A stretch of 64,000 nucleotides of DNA from CAVWCW01 sp963753615 (GCA_963753615.1 CAVWCW010000015.1:1-64000), one strand, 5' to 3'; positions 1 through 9,180 are shown, counted from the first letter of the stretch. Made by a program: numbers and translations. Notes: generated by a model not told the origin, from the letters alone.

Positions 1-1
1 C

Positions 2-519
2 TACCCGCACCTGTACGACGAAGAGGCGACTAAGCTACGCAAACGCGTCAACGAGATGCCCCACCTGAGAAATCTGCGCCTGACCCCGTCACCGCAGGAA
101 TCCATGGCGATCAACCAAATCAAGAGCGGGGCCATCATCATTTCCGCCAGTGGGATGCTGACGGGGGTCGCATCGTCCATCACCTGAAAAACAATATCTC
201 GCGCAGCGGTGCGCACGTAATGATCGTCGGCTACCAGGCCAACGGTACCAAGGGCCGCGCGCTCGTAGACGGAAAGCCGACGGTGAGGATTCATGGTAAG
301 GAATACCCGGTCAAGGCGAGCGTGCATACGGTCGGCGGTTTGTCTGCGCATGCCGATGTGCACGACCTGACCCGCTGGATGGGCAATTTCCGGACCAATC
401 CCCAGGTGCATGTGGTGCATGGAGAACCGGAGGCCAAACAGGCCTTCCGCGACCGGCTCGACGCCGAACTGCGCCTGAAGGCCGATGTGCCAGGTCCCGG
501 GGACATACTTGAACTGTAG
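2..519 (+). CDS. MBL-fold RNA-processing exonuclease, 3' end only, frameshifted
   Basis: This is the C-terminal part of a metallo-beta-lactamase/beta-CASP enzyme; the 5' end lies outside the window. The reading runs from base 2 through IIISASGMLTG and then hits TGA at 185-187. The continuation (GRIVHHLKNN, then SAHADVHDLTRWM, typical of the RMMBL region of this family) is in another frame. One missing G near 164, in ACGGGGGTC, explains the break. The family cleaves or trims RNA in the cytoplasm using two zinc ions; only the final metal-binding His region (SAHAD) is visible. It is either a real frameshift or a base-calling error. The family call is strong; the exact substrate is unknown. Confidence 0.75.
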
Positions 520-832
520 ACCAGTCCAGGACCAGCAGGCACCGCTCGCAACGGACCAACAAAAACGGAGTAAAAGGGAACGCCAATTGAATATAGTGAC
601 ACTTTACCATACACACTAATTTTGGCCTGTGCTAGCCTCAGCATATAGCCCGACTTCTAAGGATCATCGTTCCAAGCGTCCCGCACAATGCAACAATAAC
701 GGGGTCAGACACGACGGCAACAAGTAAAATAGTATGGGACGTAGCACGGTTTTGAAGAGATTTTGATGATGTCAGAGTATAGTCCTCGTCTGTCCACGAT
801 TGATTCCCGATTCATTTATTGAGTTCTGACAT
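520..832. other. Intergenic, no gene seen
   Basis: No convincing coding sequence was found. A GGGGTCAGAC-type word near 700 resembles pieces of dispersed repeats but has no clear partner. TTGAAG near 750 and TATAGT near 778 could be a weak promoter for the next gene, but their spacing of about 19 bp is long. Confidence 0.4.
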
Positions 833-1369
833 ATGAATAAAATCATCGTCTTTTTGCTCGCGTCCCTACTGGTCGGAACGGTATGTGCCGGACAGCGACT
901 GGCAGATATCCAACCTGGCTTCCCCTGCGACGGGATTCCACAGGTAGAAAAGCGCCTGGGATCGGTCGAGTTGGCCGCTCAAGATAAAAATGGTATCAGC
1001 AAATATACGGGAACACAGGGAGGAGTCGAGGTAACTGTCGTTTATCACTGCGATAAGGGACAACTGACCGAGCAGGAAATTATCTTCACGAGTACTACGC
1101 AGAGTAATGCCTACCAGATCGCCAACGAACTAAGGAAAGAACTCGCCAAAAACCTCGGCGAACCCATTCATGATGGACTGAATCTAAGGGTATGGAGAAA
1201 GATGATGTTCGGTATTCTGGGAGCGGACCTAGATTACCTTACTTCGGTCGTCGTTTGGGGCAGGGAAAAAGAGGATGTGATGCTGTTAGTAAGGGAAACA
1301 GAGGACAAACTCTGGGTGATCACCATTTCTCAGGGCAGTTCAAAAATGGAATACATTCTCAATTCCTAG
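833..1369 (+). CDS. Predicted secreted protein of unknown function
   Basis: The product has 178 residues. A Sec signal peptide (MNKIIVFLLASLLVGTVCAG) ends at an Ala-Gly cleavage region near residue 20. The mature part has two Cys (about residues 31 and 73) that could form a disulfide, and alternating strand-like stretches. No family is recognised. It stands alone between non-coding stretches and, with the small genes that follow, has lower GC than the surrounding chromosome, which suggests accessory DNA. Confidence 0.7.
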   Translation: MNKIIVFLLASLLVGTVCAGQRLADIQPGFPCDGIPQVEKRLGSVELAAQDKNGISKYTGTQGGVEVTVVYHCDKGQLTEQEIIFTSTTQSNAYQIANELRKELAKNLGEPIHDGLNLRVWRKMMFGILGADLDYLTSVVVWGREKEDVMLLVRETEDKLWVITISQGSSKMEYILNS

Positions 1370-1485
1370 GCTGGGAGTATAAGAAAAACATGAGAAGGAT
1401 CACGGGCTATTGTTAGAGGATAAGAAGAGGTTTTTCTTAAAACGATCATTCCAAGCCGCAAGGCAACGAAGAGCTATCTGGGTGA

Positions 1486-1767
1486 AGGAAAACGAGCAAG
1501 CTGTCGAGTGAAGAGCGCGAAATTCTTGAGGCGTTTGAAAAGGGCAAGCTGAAGCGGTCCAAAAATGCGGCGACTACGCAGAAGCGGCATCAGGAGTATG
1601 CGGAAGCCATGTTCAAGAAAGATGCGAGAATCAACATCAGGCTTTCGTCAAAAGATTTGCGTGGGCTGCAGAAACGAACCCTGGCGGAAGGCATTCCCTA
1701 TCAAACCCTGATTTCCAGCATTCTGCATAAGTACGTAGAAGGCCGGTTGAACGAGAACAACGGCTAA
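1486..1767 (+). pseudogene. CopG-like antitoxin without a clear start, next to a toxin remnant
   Basis: The frame is open from a TGA at 1483 to the TAA at 1765. It encodes about 90 residues that match the layout of ribbon-helix-helix antitoxins: an acidic and basic N-terminus (SSEEREILEAFEKGKL), then KDARINIRLSS and GIPYQTLISSILHKYV, the RHH DNA-binding core. No ATG, GTG or TTG lies near the expected N-terminus; CTG at 1501 is the only near-start and the first ATG is at 1609. Just upstream, 1440-1485 reads IIPSRKATK, which looks like the conserved C-terminus of BrnT-type toxins, but the rest of a toxin is missing. I infer a decayed toxin-antitoxin module. Confidence 0.55.
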
Positions 1768-1848
1768 AGGCGCTCATGCCGTTCGTCGCTACGCTCCTCA
1801 TTCGCACCCACGGCTTCACCACGGGCCGCATAGCTTGGCGTTTAATGC
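1762..1848 (+). repeat. Imperfect palindrome resembling an integron attC site
   Basis: Directly after the antitoxin stop, GGCTAAAGGCGCTCATGCC is loosely complementary to GCATAGCTTGGCGTTTAATGC about 60 bases later. A CG-rich central region lies between, and the next gene starts 16 bases downstream. Outer TAAA/TTTA and inner ATGC/GCAT pair. This layout (short gene, palindrome, short gene) recalls gene cassettes. The 3' core GTTTAAT deviates from the GTTRRRY consensus at one base, so this is a degenerate candidate only. Confidence 0.3.
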
Positions 1849-1863
1849 AAAAAAGGGATTTTC

Positions 1864-2445
1864 GTGACCTCGCACGTCAAAAGGAGTTTGTTCTTACTTT
1901 TCGTATTGCTGTGCGCATCCAGCGTAGCATCGGCAAATGCCGGCGTACCCATGATCTTTCTGGTTATGCCTGCGTTCGGGCTCTCGCTAGTTCCGATTGT
2001 TCTGATTGAAGCGGCCTATCTATCGAAGCAACTGAACCTCGGTTTCCGAAAAGCCATAAAAACAACCACTATTTCCAACCTTGTCTCCACCCTCGTTGGC
2101 ATCCCTTTAACTTGGCTGCTCCTAGTCATCATTCAAATACTTGCGGGTGGTGGCGGAGGCTTTGGCCTGGATACCACTTTGGGCCGAGTACTGTCGGTTA
2201 CGCTCCAGGCGCCATGGTTGATCCCATACGAATCAGATCTTCACTGGATGATCCCAACAGCAGGGTTGGTCTTGTTGGTGCCGTTCTTTTTTGTATCTTG
2301 GTGGTTGGAATACCTCGTGTCGAGGCGAGTACTGAAAGAACTGCAACAGCTATCGGTGAAAGTTGCTGTTAGAAACGCGAACATTGTTACCTATGCATTG
2401 CTAGCGCTTTGGCCAGTCGGATTTTGGGTGTTAAAAAATGCCTAA
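1864..2445 (+). CDS. Multi-pass membrane protein of unknown function
   Basis: The product has 193 residues from a GTG start. It has an N-terminal signal or first membrane segment (about 8-25), then hydrophobic segments near residues 28-50, 63-90, 128-148 and 175-192. A glycine run (AGGGGGFG) sits in the loop after the third. The layout suggests four or five membrane passes. No family is recognised. It lies alone, downstream of the attC-like palindrome. Confidence 0.6.
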   Translation: MTSHVKRSLFLLFVLLCASSVASANAGVPMIFLVMPAFGLSLVPIVLIEAAYLSKQLNLGFRKAIKTTTISNLVSTLVGIPLTWLLLVIIQILAGGGGGFGLDTTLGRVLSVTLQAPWLIPYESDLHWMIPTAGLVLLVPFFFVSWWLEYLVSRRVLKELQQLSVKVAVRNANIVTYALLALWPVGFWVLKNA

Positions 2446-2539
2446 GTTCGTAACGAGGGACAGACGACGGTTTCGAAATGTTTAGGTCTGTTTCAGCTGC
2501 CGAAGCAACGCCCAGTTCATCCATCCAGCCCTAGCTCCG

Positions 2540-5500
2540 TCAGCTCAGCTCCTCACTCCGCTCACCCACCACCAACTCCGACACCCCACTGGACGCCAGC
2601 AGCGCGGCCATGCGTGCCCGCAGGCTCTCGTAGAAGGACATCAGGGCCGGGATCACCAGCAGCACCAGCACCGTGGCAAAGCCAAGGCCGAAGGCGATGG
2701 AGGTGGCCATGGGGATCAGGAACTGGGCCTGCATCGAGGTTTCGAACAGCAGCGGGGTGAGCCCGGCGATGGTGGTCAGCGAGGTCAGCAGCACGGCACG
2801 CAGGCGCTGGCAGGCCGCCTCGATCAGGGCTTCGCGGGTGGCCAGGCCTTCGTCGCGCAGGCGTTTGAAGAAGGTGACGAGGATGATCGAGTCGTTGACC
2901 ACGATGCCGGACAGGCCGAACAGCCCGAACAGGGACAGAATGGTGACGTCCAGTCCCATCGCCAGGTGCCCGAACAGGGCCCCGATCAGGCCGAACGGGA
3001 TGATGCTCATCACCACCAGCGGCCAGCCGTAGGAGCCGAAGACCCAGGCCAGTACCAGGTAGATCAGCAGCAGGCCGATCATCAGCCCCTTTTTCATGTC
3101 GCCCAGGGTTTCGCGCTGGTCGGCCGAGCGGCCCTCGAACGAATAGTCGATCCCGTATTTGCGGGCCAGCTCCGGCAGCACCCCTTGCTCCAGGGTGGCG
3201 ATGATCTCGTTCTCGTTGTTCACGCTCCGATCCACATCGGCCGTGACCTCCACCGACAACTGGCCCTCGGCGTGGCGCAGGGCCTCGAAGCCCTGGCGGG
3301 AATCCCAGCGTGCCACGGTGGTCAAGGGCACGAAGTCGCCGTCCGGGGTGCGGATGCTGATGCGTTGCAGGCTGCCCAGGCGGTCGCGCTCGGCCTTGGG
3401 CAACTGCACCCGGACCTCCACCTCGTCCGGACCGTCCTGGAAGATCTGGACCAGGCGCCCGTCGTAGGCGCTGCGCAGCTGCTGGCCGAGTTCGGCCACG
3501 GTCAGACCCAGGGCGCTGCCGGCCGGCGTCAGTTCGTAGATCAGTTGCTCCCGGCCGTAGGGCATGTCGTCTTCGGTCTCGCTTACCCCGGGCACCGACT
3601 CCAGGCTCTCCATCAGTTCCAGGACGGCGTTCTTGAGTTGGGCTGCGTCCGCGCCGTTGAGGCGCACCGTGAGGTCGCGCCCGGGCGGGCCGGCGCGCCG
3701 CGAGGTGATGGTGAAGTTCTCCATCCCGGCCGGAAGGCGGATGCGTTCGCGCCAGGCGCGGATGAATTCCTCGTTGCGCACGCTGCGCACGTCCGGCGGC
3801 ACCAGCTCGATGGTCATCGACCCCAGGTGCTCGCCCCTGGCGCCTCCGCCGTGCTGGTCGCCGCTCTTGGAGCCGAGGCGGGTCAGGGCCAGCTGCACCA
3901 GTTGACCCTGGTCGAGTTCGCGCTCGGTGGATTCCAGAGTCTGCTCCAGCTGTCGCAGGAACCGGTCCACCTCGGTACGCGAGGTGCCGGCGGCGAAGTT
4001 GGCGTTGGCGTACAGGATCTGCGCCTCCGGTGTCGGGAAGAAGACGAAGTTGAGGCGCCCGCCGGCGAGCAGGCCGAAGGCGATGATGAGCAGCGCCAGG
4101 GCGGCGCTGACGGTGGCTCCGCGGTAGTCCAGGGCGAGACTCGCCAGGGGCCGGAACAGGCGGTCGCGCAGGTAGACGAAGCCCCGGTCCAGGCGCGCCC
4201 GCAGCGACTGGGCCCGGACCCGGTGCATGTGCAGAAAAGAATGGCGAAGGTGCCCGGGCAGCACGAAGAAGCTCTCCACCACCGAGGCCAGAATCACGCT
4301 GACGATGACCAGGGGGATGGCGGAGAGAATATTGCCGATGATGCCCCCCACCAGCATCAGCGGCAGAAAGGCTGCAATGGTGGTGAGCGACGAGGCCAGA
4401 ACCGGCGCCAGCATGCGCCGGGCCCCGCCCTCGGCGGCGAGCAGCGGGTCCTCGCCCATCTGGTGGTGGGCCAGGGCGTCTTCGCCCACCACGATGGCGT
4501 CGTCGACGATGATGCCCAGCGCCATGATCAGGGCGAACAGGCTGATCATGTTGATGCTGCCGCCGGCCAGGTAGAGGATGAAGAGCGTCGCCATGAACGA
4601 CACCGGGATGCCAACGGCCACCCACCAGGATACCCGCCCGGTGAGGAACAGGTAGAGGATCAGCACCACCAGCAACAGGCCGCCGGCGCCGTTCTTTACC
4701 AGCAGCATGATGCGTTCCTTGATCAGCTGCCAGGACTCGTCGAAGACCTGGAGTTGGATCTGCGGCGGCAACGCGGGCTCGGTTTCCGCCAGCCATTGCT
4801 CCAGAATGTTGGCGGCCTTGAGTGAATCGCCGTTCTCGGCGCGGCGCAGGGTCAGCTCCACCGCCGGTTTGCCCTCCACCCAGAGGGTGGTCTCGCCGTC
4901 CCGGGGTCTGCGCTCGATCTCCGCCACCGCGCCCAGGTCGATGCGGCTGCTGCCTTCGGTGACGGTGCTCAGGCCAGCGAAGCCAAAGGCGTCGCGCTGC
5001 TGGTTGAGGCTGCGCAGCTCCCGGGCGCCGTCGTTCTCGCCCATCACGCCGGCGGGCTGGTCCTTGCTCAGCGCCGCCACCCGCTGGCCGATCTGATCCA
5101 GGCTCAGGCCCAGGCGCTCCAGCTCGGCGCTCGGGATCTCGATCGCGATCTCCTGCTCCGGCAGGCCGGCGATGTCGACCTTGTCGATGCCCCGGGCCAG
5201 CAGCTCAGTTTCGAAGCGGCGCACCAGTTCGCGCAGCTCTCCGGGGTCTTCGGGGCCGGTCACCAGCAACCGGGCCACGTTCTCGTAACGCATGGCCTGA
5301 GAGATCTCGGGCTTCTCCGCCTCACTGGGGAGATTGCGGAACTCGTCCACCAGGCGCCGGGTCTGGTCCAGGGCCAGAAGGGGGTCGCTGTCCTCGCGGA
5401 ACTCCAGGGTGATGGAGGACACGCCCAGGGCCGAGGTGGAGGTCATCTTCTTCAGGTTGTCGAGATTCTTGAGCCGTTGCTCAAGGGGGATGGTGATGCC

Positions 5501-5695
5501 GTCTTCGATGTCCTCGGCGCTGGCCCCGGTCCACACCACCCGCACGCTGATGAAGTCGAGCTGGAAGCTGGGGAAGAACTGGACATTGAGCCGGTCCAGG
5601 GCGAAAACCCCGGCCAGCAGCATGATCAGCATCAGGAGGTTGGCGGCGACCGGGTGGTGGGCGAAGGTGCCGAGCAGGTCGCTCTTGTGGCGCAT
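2540..5695 (-). CDS. RND efflux transporter permease (AcrB/AcrD/AcrF superfamily)
   Basis: The product has 1051 residues, full length for an inner-membrane RND pump. It has the usual duplicated plan: TM1 near residues 15-33, a large periplasmic porter domain, a TM2-TM6 bundle from about residue 335, then a second porter and membrane half. The TM4 acidic pair of the proton relay is in GIIVDDAIVVGEDA. The second half has GIVVNDSIILV where AcrB carries the TM10 lysine, so the relay is of the non-AcrB subtype. It overlaps by one base the membrane fusion gene encoded just before it. No TolC-like gene is adjacent. The family call is certain; the substrate is unknown. Confidence 0.93.
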   Translation of the reverse strand: MRHKSDLLGTFAHHPVAANLLMLIMLLAGVFALDRLNVQFFPSFQLDFISVRVVWTGASAEDIEDGITIPLEQRLKNLDNLKKMTSTSALGVSSITLEFREDSDPLLALDQTRRLVDEFRNLPSEAEKPEISQAMRYENVARLLVTGPEDPGELRELVRRFETELLARGIDKVDIAGLPEQEIAIEIPSAELERLGLSLDQIGQRVAALSKDQPAGVMGENDGARELRSLNQQRDAFGFAGLSTVTEGSSRIDLGAVAEIERRPRDGETTLWVEGKPAVELTLRRAENGDSLKAANILEQWLAETEPALPPQIQLQVFDESWQLIKERIMLLVKNGAGGLLLVVLILYLFLTGRVSWWVAVGIPVSFMATLFILYLAGGSINMISLFALIMALGIIVDDAIVVGEDALAHHQMGEDPLLAAEGGARRMLAPVLASSLTTIAAFLPLMLVGGIIGNILSAIPLVIVSVILASVVESFFVLPGHLRHSFLHMHRVRAQSLRARLDRGFVYLRDRLFRPLASLALDYRGATVSAALALLIIAFGLLAGGRLNFVFFPTPEAQILYANANFAAGTSRTEVDRFLRQLEQTLESTERELDQGQLVQLALTRLGSKSGDQHGGGARGEHLGSMTIELVPPDVRSVRNEEFIRAWRERIRLPAGMENFTITSRRAGPPGRDLTVRLNGADAAQLKNAVLELMESLESVPGVSETEDDMPYGREQLIYELTPAGSALGLTVAELGQQLRSAYDGRLVQIFQDGPDEVEVRVQLPKAERDRLGSLQRISIRTPDGDFVPLTTVARWDSRQGFEALRHAEGQLSVEVTADVDRSVNNENEIIATLEQGVLPELARKYGIDYSFEGRSADQRETLGDMKKGLMIGLLLIYLVLAWVFGSYGWPLVVMSIIPFGLIGALFGHLAMGLDVTILSLFGLFGLSGIVVNDSIILVTFFKRLRDEGLATREALIEAACQRLRAVLLTSLTTIAGLTPLLFETSMQAQFLIPMATSIAFGLGFATVLVLLVIPALMSFYESLRARMAALLASSGVSELVVGERSEELS

Positions 5696-6927
5696 CAGTC
5701 CACCGCCTCGGCGCGCAGTCCGGTGACCGCGTTCGGAAGATGGGTGGTGATCACGCGGTCGCCGGCCTGGATCTCGCCGCTCGCCACCAGCAGGCGCTCC
5801 TCGCCTTGGTCATCCATCAGGCTGCCCAGCGGTTCGATCTGCACCCCGCGCATGCGACCCTCTTCGAGCAGATAGATCCGGTTGCCGCCATACAGGGCCT
5901 GGTAGGGCAGGGCAAGGGCCCGCTCCCGGGGTGGACGCTGTAGCTGGAATTCCAGCATTTCCCCGAGGCGCAGCCAGCGCAGCCCCTCCTCGATCCGGAA
6001 CAGGCCGTCGATGCCCCGCGGGTCGGCGGCACCGCTCAAACGCTCCAGGCTGAGCTCAATGCGGCTGCCGCCGAATTGCGCATGCCCCAGCACCTGCCGG
6101 CCTTGACTGAGAGATTGGTGCAGCTCGTCGCGGTAGGGCGCGGGGATGCGGGCGCGCAGCTCCAGGGCCTGGGGGTCGTAGAGCTCCAGCATCACGTCGG
6201 CCGTGCGCACCCGGTCGCCGGGGGCCACCGCCAGACGCGAGATCAGGCCCGCGAAAGGGGCCTCCAGGCGGCTGCGCTCCAGTTCCAGCTGGCGTTGCTC
6301 GAGTTCCGCCCGCGCGCGCAGCAGCCGGGCTTCGAGCTGGCTTACTTGGGACTCGTGGTCGGCAACGGCGAACTCCCGCGAGATCACCACCAGCGCCTGG
6401 CGGGCCGCCTCCTGGCGCGCCTGGTCCAGGGCCGAATCCGAGCCCAGACTCTTCTGCTGCAGACGCTCGGCGCGCCCTACCTCGCCCCGGGCCAGCTCCA
6501 GGATTTCGCGCTCGCGCTGCAGCGCCTTGCGGTCGGACCCGTGGCGCTGGCGCTCGCTGGCCAGCTCCGCCTCCAGCTGGGAGACGTCCGCCAGGGCCTG
6601 GTCCAGGCGCGGTTGGAAGTCGCGGGGATCCAGCTCCAGCAGCAGCTGGCCCGGCGCCACCGCATCGCCCTCTCTGACCAGTACCCGTTGCACCACCGCC
6701 TCTGCCGGGGCGGCCGCCTTGAGCACCTGCGGGTGCTCGACCTTGCCGTACAGGGTGAGGCTGGGGGCCAGGGTGGCCGGCTCGGCCTCGACCACTTCGA
6801 CCCGCCAAACCCGCTCGCGGATCTCCACCTTCGGCTGCTCGGCCTTGGTCAGTTTGAGGTAGGCGAATACAGCGATCCCGCACAGCAGGAGGGCCAGCGG
6901 CAGCAGGGTCTTGGCGGTCAGCTTCAT
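5695..6927 (-). CDS. RND efflux membrane fusion protein (HlyD/AcrA family)
   Basis: The product has 410 residues. A single N-terminal membrane segment (about 9-25) anchors it in the inner membrane. A first lipoyl half motif (AAPAEAVVQRVLVREGDAVAPGQLL) is followed by a long Arg/Glu/Gln-rich coiled-coil hairpin (about 110-230), then the second lipoyl half (LEAPFAGLISRLAVAPGDRV) and a beta-barrel domain. It is the periplasmic adaptor for the permease whose start codon overlaps its stop; the two form an operon. Confidence 0.9.
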   Translation of the reverse strand: MKLTAKTLLPLALLLCGIAVFAYLKLTKAEQPKVEIRERVWRVEVVEAEPATLAPSLTLYGKVEHPQVLKAAAPAEAVVQRVLVREGDAVAPGQLLLELDPRDFQPRLDQALADVSQLEAELASERQRHGSDRKALQREREILELARGEVGRAERLQQKSLGSDSALDQARQEAARQALVVISREFAVADHESQVSQLEARLLRARAELEQRQLELERSRLEAPFAGLISRLAVAPGDRVRTADVMLELYDPQALELRARIPAPYRDELHQSLSQGRQVLGHAQFGGSRIELSLERLSGAADPRGIDGLFRIEEGLRWLRLGEMLEFQLQRPPRERALALPYQALYGGNRIYLLEEGRMRGVQIEPLGSLMDDQGEERLLVASGEIQAGDRVITTHLPNAVTGLRAEAVD

Positions 6928-6946
6928 GATGGCGCCTGGGTTGGGC

Positions 6947-7747
6947 TCAGTCGGTTACGGGCACCGCGAGCCAGCCGCACCATTGGCGGAACAGCTCGGG
7001 GTCCAGGGCCGCCACCGTGGAGCGCGGGTCGAGGTTCAGTGGCGGCGTGCGCTCGCCCTCGAGGGTGATCGAATGGCCGCCGGCTTCGTGCAGGATCAGC
7101 AGCGCGGCGGAATGGTCCCACAGCTTCTGGCCGCCGTGCAGGTAGAGCTGGCCGCGGCCGGCCGCCAGCCAGCAGATTTCCAGGGCCACCGAGCCGAAAT
7201 TGCGTTGGGAACCATAGGGGGCGGCGGTCACCAGGCGCGTGGCCAAGTCCGGGCTCAGCCGCTTGAAGTCGACCATGGCGGTGCAGCGTTTGAGTTCCCG
7301 GGGGCGTTCCTGCGGGCGCAGCCGTTGCCCGTTGAGCCAGGCGCCGGCCCCACGCTCGGCGTGGAAGCACTCGCGGCGCAGGGGGTCGTAGACCAGACCC
7401 AGCTCCACCCGGCCGGCACGAATCAGGGCCAGCGAGACGCAGAAATGGGGGAGGTTGCCGGCGAAATTGCTGGTGCCGTCCAGGGGGTCGAGTACCCAGA
7501 CCCCCGGGCCCGTGTCGGCCAGGCGCGCCGCCTGCTCGGCGGCGGGCATCTCCTCGCCCAGAAAGGTGTAGTCCGGGGTGGCCTTCCGCAACAGGGCTTG
7601 GAGCCGCCTTTGCATGACCAGATCCGCCTCGGTGAGCAGGGAACCGTCGGCCTTGGCGGAGCTGGCGCAATCGATAAAGCGCCCAGGCAGCTCCTCGTCG
7701 GCAATTCCGATTACCTGCTCGCGCAGGTCGTCCAAGGTTGGGTTCAT
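6947..7747 (-). CDS. Inositol monophosphatase-family phosphatase
   Basis: The product has 266 residues, a typical length for the family. Mg2+-binding motifs are present in order: GEE (about residues 64-66), DPLDGTSNFAG (motif A, about 86-96) and WDHSAALLILHEAGG (motif B, about 215-229). The family includes inositol-1-phosphatase/SuhB and CysQ-type 3'(2'),5'-bisphosphate nucleotidases; the sequence alone does not decide which. It lies 19 bases upstream of the membrane fusion gene on the same strand, so it may be co-transcribed with the pump. Confidence 0.85.
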   Translation of the reverse strand: MNPTLDDLREQVIGIADEELPGRFIDCASSAKADGSLLTEADLVMQRRLQALLRKATPDYTFLGEEMPAAEQAARLADTGPGVWVLDPLDGTSNFAGNLPHFCVSLALIRAGRVELGLVYDPLRRECFHAERGAGAWLNGQRLRPQERPRELKRCTAMVDFKRLSPDLATRLVTAAPYGSQRNFGSVALEICWLAAGRGQLYLHGGQKLWDHSAALLILHEAGGHSITLEGERTPPLNLDPRSTVAALDPELFRQWCGWLAVPVTD

Positions 7748-7940
7748 TGGTTGAGGCTCCCAGGGGCACGGCGGCGGAACGCCAGCGGCCTTGGCAGGCC
7801 GGGCGCTTGGCGGCCAATTGTAAAAGATCGGGCCATTGGCTGCTCAGCAATCTTTGGCTTCGGGTCCAGGGGGTGACAAAACGGAATCTGGATGCGATCA
7901 TCGTCCACTCATACCAACTAAGGAAATGGAGGAGTCATAG

Positions 7941-8198
7941 ATGACTTTCAAGACACGGAGCTTGTGCTCGCTTTCTTCCCTAACCCTGATTCTTGGCCTG
8001 GCGCTCGCCGGTTCGGCAGCGGCGGAGACCGCTTGCAAGGGAATGTCCAAATCTAAATGCGAGGGTGCCGGTGCCTGCGTTTGGGTGGATGGATACACCA
8101 CCAAAAAGGGCGTAAAAGTAGACAGTTATTGCAGGAACAAGTCGAAGAGCAGTGGGTCCAGCAAGAACAAGTCCGGAAGCGAGAACAAAGCTTCCTAG
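7941..8198 (+). CDS. Small secreted Cys-containing, Lys/Ser-rich protein
   Basis: The product has 85 residues. A good ribosome site (AGGAG) lies 7 bases before the ATG. The signal peptide ends near AGSAAA (about residue 28). The mature part begins with four Cys in about 40 residues (ETACKGM, SKCEGAGACVWVDGY, SYCRNK), then a low-complexity K/S/G/N tail. The Cys pattern suggests a small disulfide-bonded periplasmic protein. No known family is recognised. Confidence 0.65.
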   Translation: MTFKTRSLCSLSSLTLILGLALAGSAAAETACKGMSKSKCEGAGACVWVDGYTTKKGVKVDSYCRNKSKSSGSSKNKSGSENKAS

Positions 8199-8217
8199 TC
8201 TTCGTCCCGAGCCACTT

Positions 8218-8239
8218 GGCGGCCCCCTCCGGGGCCGCC
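8218..8239 (+). terminator. GC-rich hairpin after the small secreted protein
   Basis: GGCGGCCCC and GGGGCCGCC form a perfect 9-bp stem with a 4-base loop, about 20 bases after the stop codon. There is no T-run, so it may be a transcript-end stabiliser rather than a classical intrinsic terminator. Confidence 0.5.
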
Positions 8240-8272
8240 TCCATTCCAACCCGCTGCCGCTCCGCCCTCCGA

Positions 8273-8429
8273 AAAATTTAAGTGATTAGCCCTCTAATTG
8301 AGCTGCACCCGTAGGAGCGCTGCCCTCGGCGCGATTCGGCGCGGGGGCGCGCCTCCTACGGGACTTGCAGGCAGTTTCTAGACCCAGCCGCCGGAGACAA
8401 CAAAAACATGAGGCTAATCACTAAATTTT
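8273..8429. repeat. 157-bp element with 18-bp terminal inverted repeats enclosing a REP pair
   Basis: The left end AAAATTTAAGTGATTAGCC and the right end GGCTAATCACTAAATTTT are inverted repeats that differ by a single inserted A. The interior holds the GTAGGAG-type palindrome at 8310-8361. The nested layout looks like a miniature mobile element or structured repeat; no transposase lies nearby. Confidence 0.6.
8310..8361. repeat. REP doublet (REPIN-like)
   Basis: GTAGGAGCGC...GCGCGATT faces an inverted copy ending in GCGCCTCCTAC, giving a hairpin. The same units occur as a second inverted pair at 23363-23438, so this is a dispersed extragenic repeat family. Confidence 0.65.
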
Positions 8430-8516
8430 ATGTCGAAAATGGGTGGCGGGCTCGCGAGATGAGTCACCTCCAGGCGATAATCGGGGGGTGTTGATTTCGG
8501 AGCCGAGCGCATTGCT

Positions 8517-9027
8517 GTGTTGGAAAAGATCCTGATAAGAATTACCGACCGACTCCCCTGCCGTCTGATCGACGGCCCCGGCGGGGAGCCCTACCTCGAG
8601 CGATACTACCTGTTCGGCCTTTTCGGCTGGCATGGGTATCTGCATCGCTTCGTCGATTCCGACCCGGACCGCGGTCTGCATGATCACCCCTGGGGGCGGG
8701 CCCTGAGCCTGGTGCTCACCGGCGGCTACCGCGAGATCCGCTACGCCGACCCTGGCCGCGAGACGATGCAAGAGCGCCGCATCCGGCCCGGACGCCTCAA
8801 CCGCCTCCGCGGCGAGGACTTCCACCGGGTGGTCCTGGAGCAGGGGCGCCCGGCCTGGACGTTGTTTATGCACGGCCCCCGCTGCAAGGGCTGGGGCTTT
8901 CGACGTAACGGGCAGTACACCGAGATGGCCCGGGACGCCTGCAGAGTTCCGGCACCGGGATTGGTGGAAGCAGGCCCCGAACGGGCGCGCCGCGCGGGCC
9001 CTGCGCCCTCTGCCCGAGGACGGCTGA
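8517..9027 (+). CDS. Cupin-fold protein, frameshifted near the 3' end
   Basis: About 170 residues. The core contains DRGLHDHPWGRALSLVL (metal-binding cupin motif 1, HDHP) and, later, EDFHRVVLEQGRPAWTLF (motif 2, FHRV), followed by GWGF. This matches a family of small stand-alone cupins found in bacteria and phages; no enzymatic role is established. In the original frame the end is Pro/Ala/Arg-rich junk. One frame shift near 8940 gives a more natural ending, EFRHRDWWKQAPNGR and a stop at 9025-9027, so I place the true end there. The start ATG at 8517 is used; no strong ribosome site is visible. Confidence 0.65.
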
Positions 9028-9075
9028 CCGGCGTCTATTGCGAGGCGATGGCGGCGCCCCGAGCCTGGTTGTAAT

Positions 9076-9180
9076 GGCCGGGCGGAGTCCAATGCCGTTA
9101 AGTTAAGCGATTCCTCTAGGGTGGATGAAGCGTAGCGCATCCACCAAACGCAGTGCCACTTGTCGTGGCCGGGCGGAGTC
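9076..9180. repeat. Direct repeat flanking a palindrome
   Basis: GGCCGGGCGGAGTC occurs at 9076-9089 and 9167-9180. Between them, 9120-9145 is a hairpin with 8-bp arms GGTGGATG/CATCCACC. It sits between the convergent cupin and tamB genes and could serve as a shared transcript end. Confidence 0.5.

Noticed and set aside
2966..4825. Long plus-strand frame opposite the RND permease
   Set aside because: His/Gln/Gly/Asp-rich composition without a domain; the opposite strand holds an intact RND permease.
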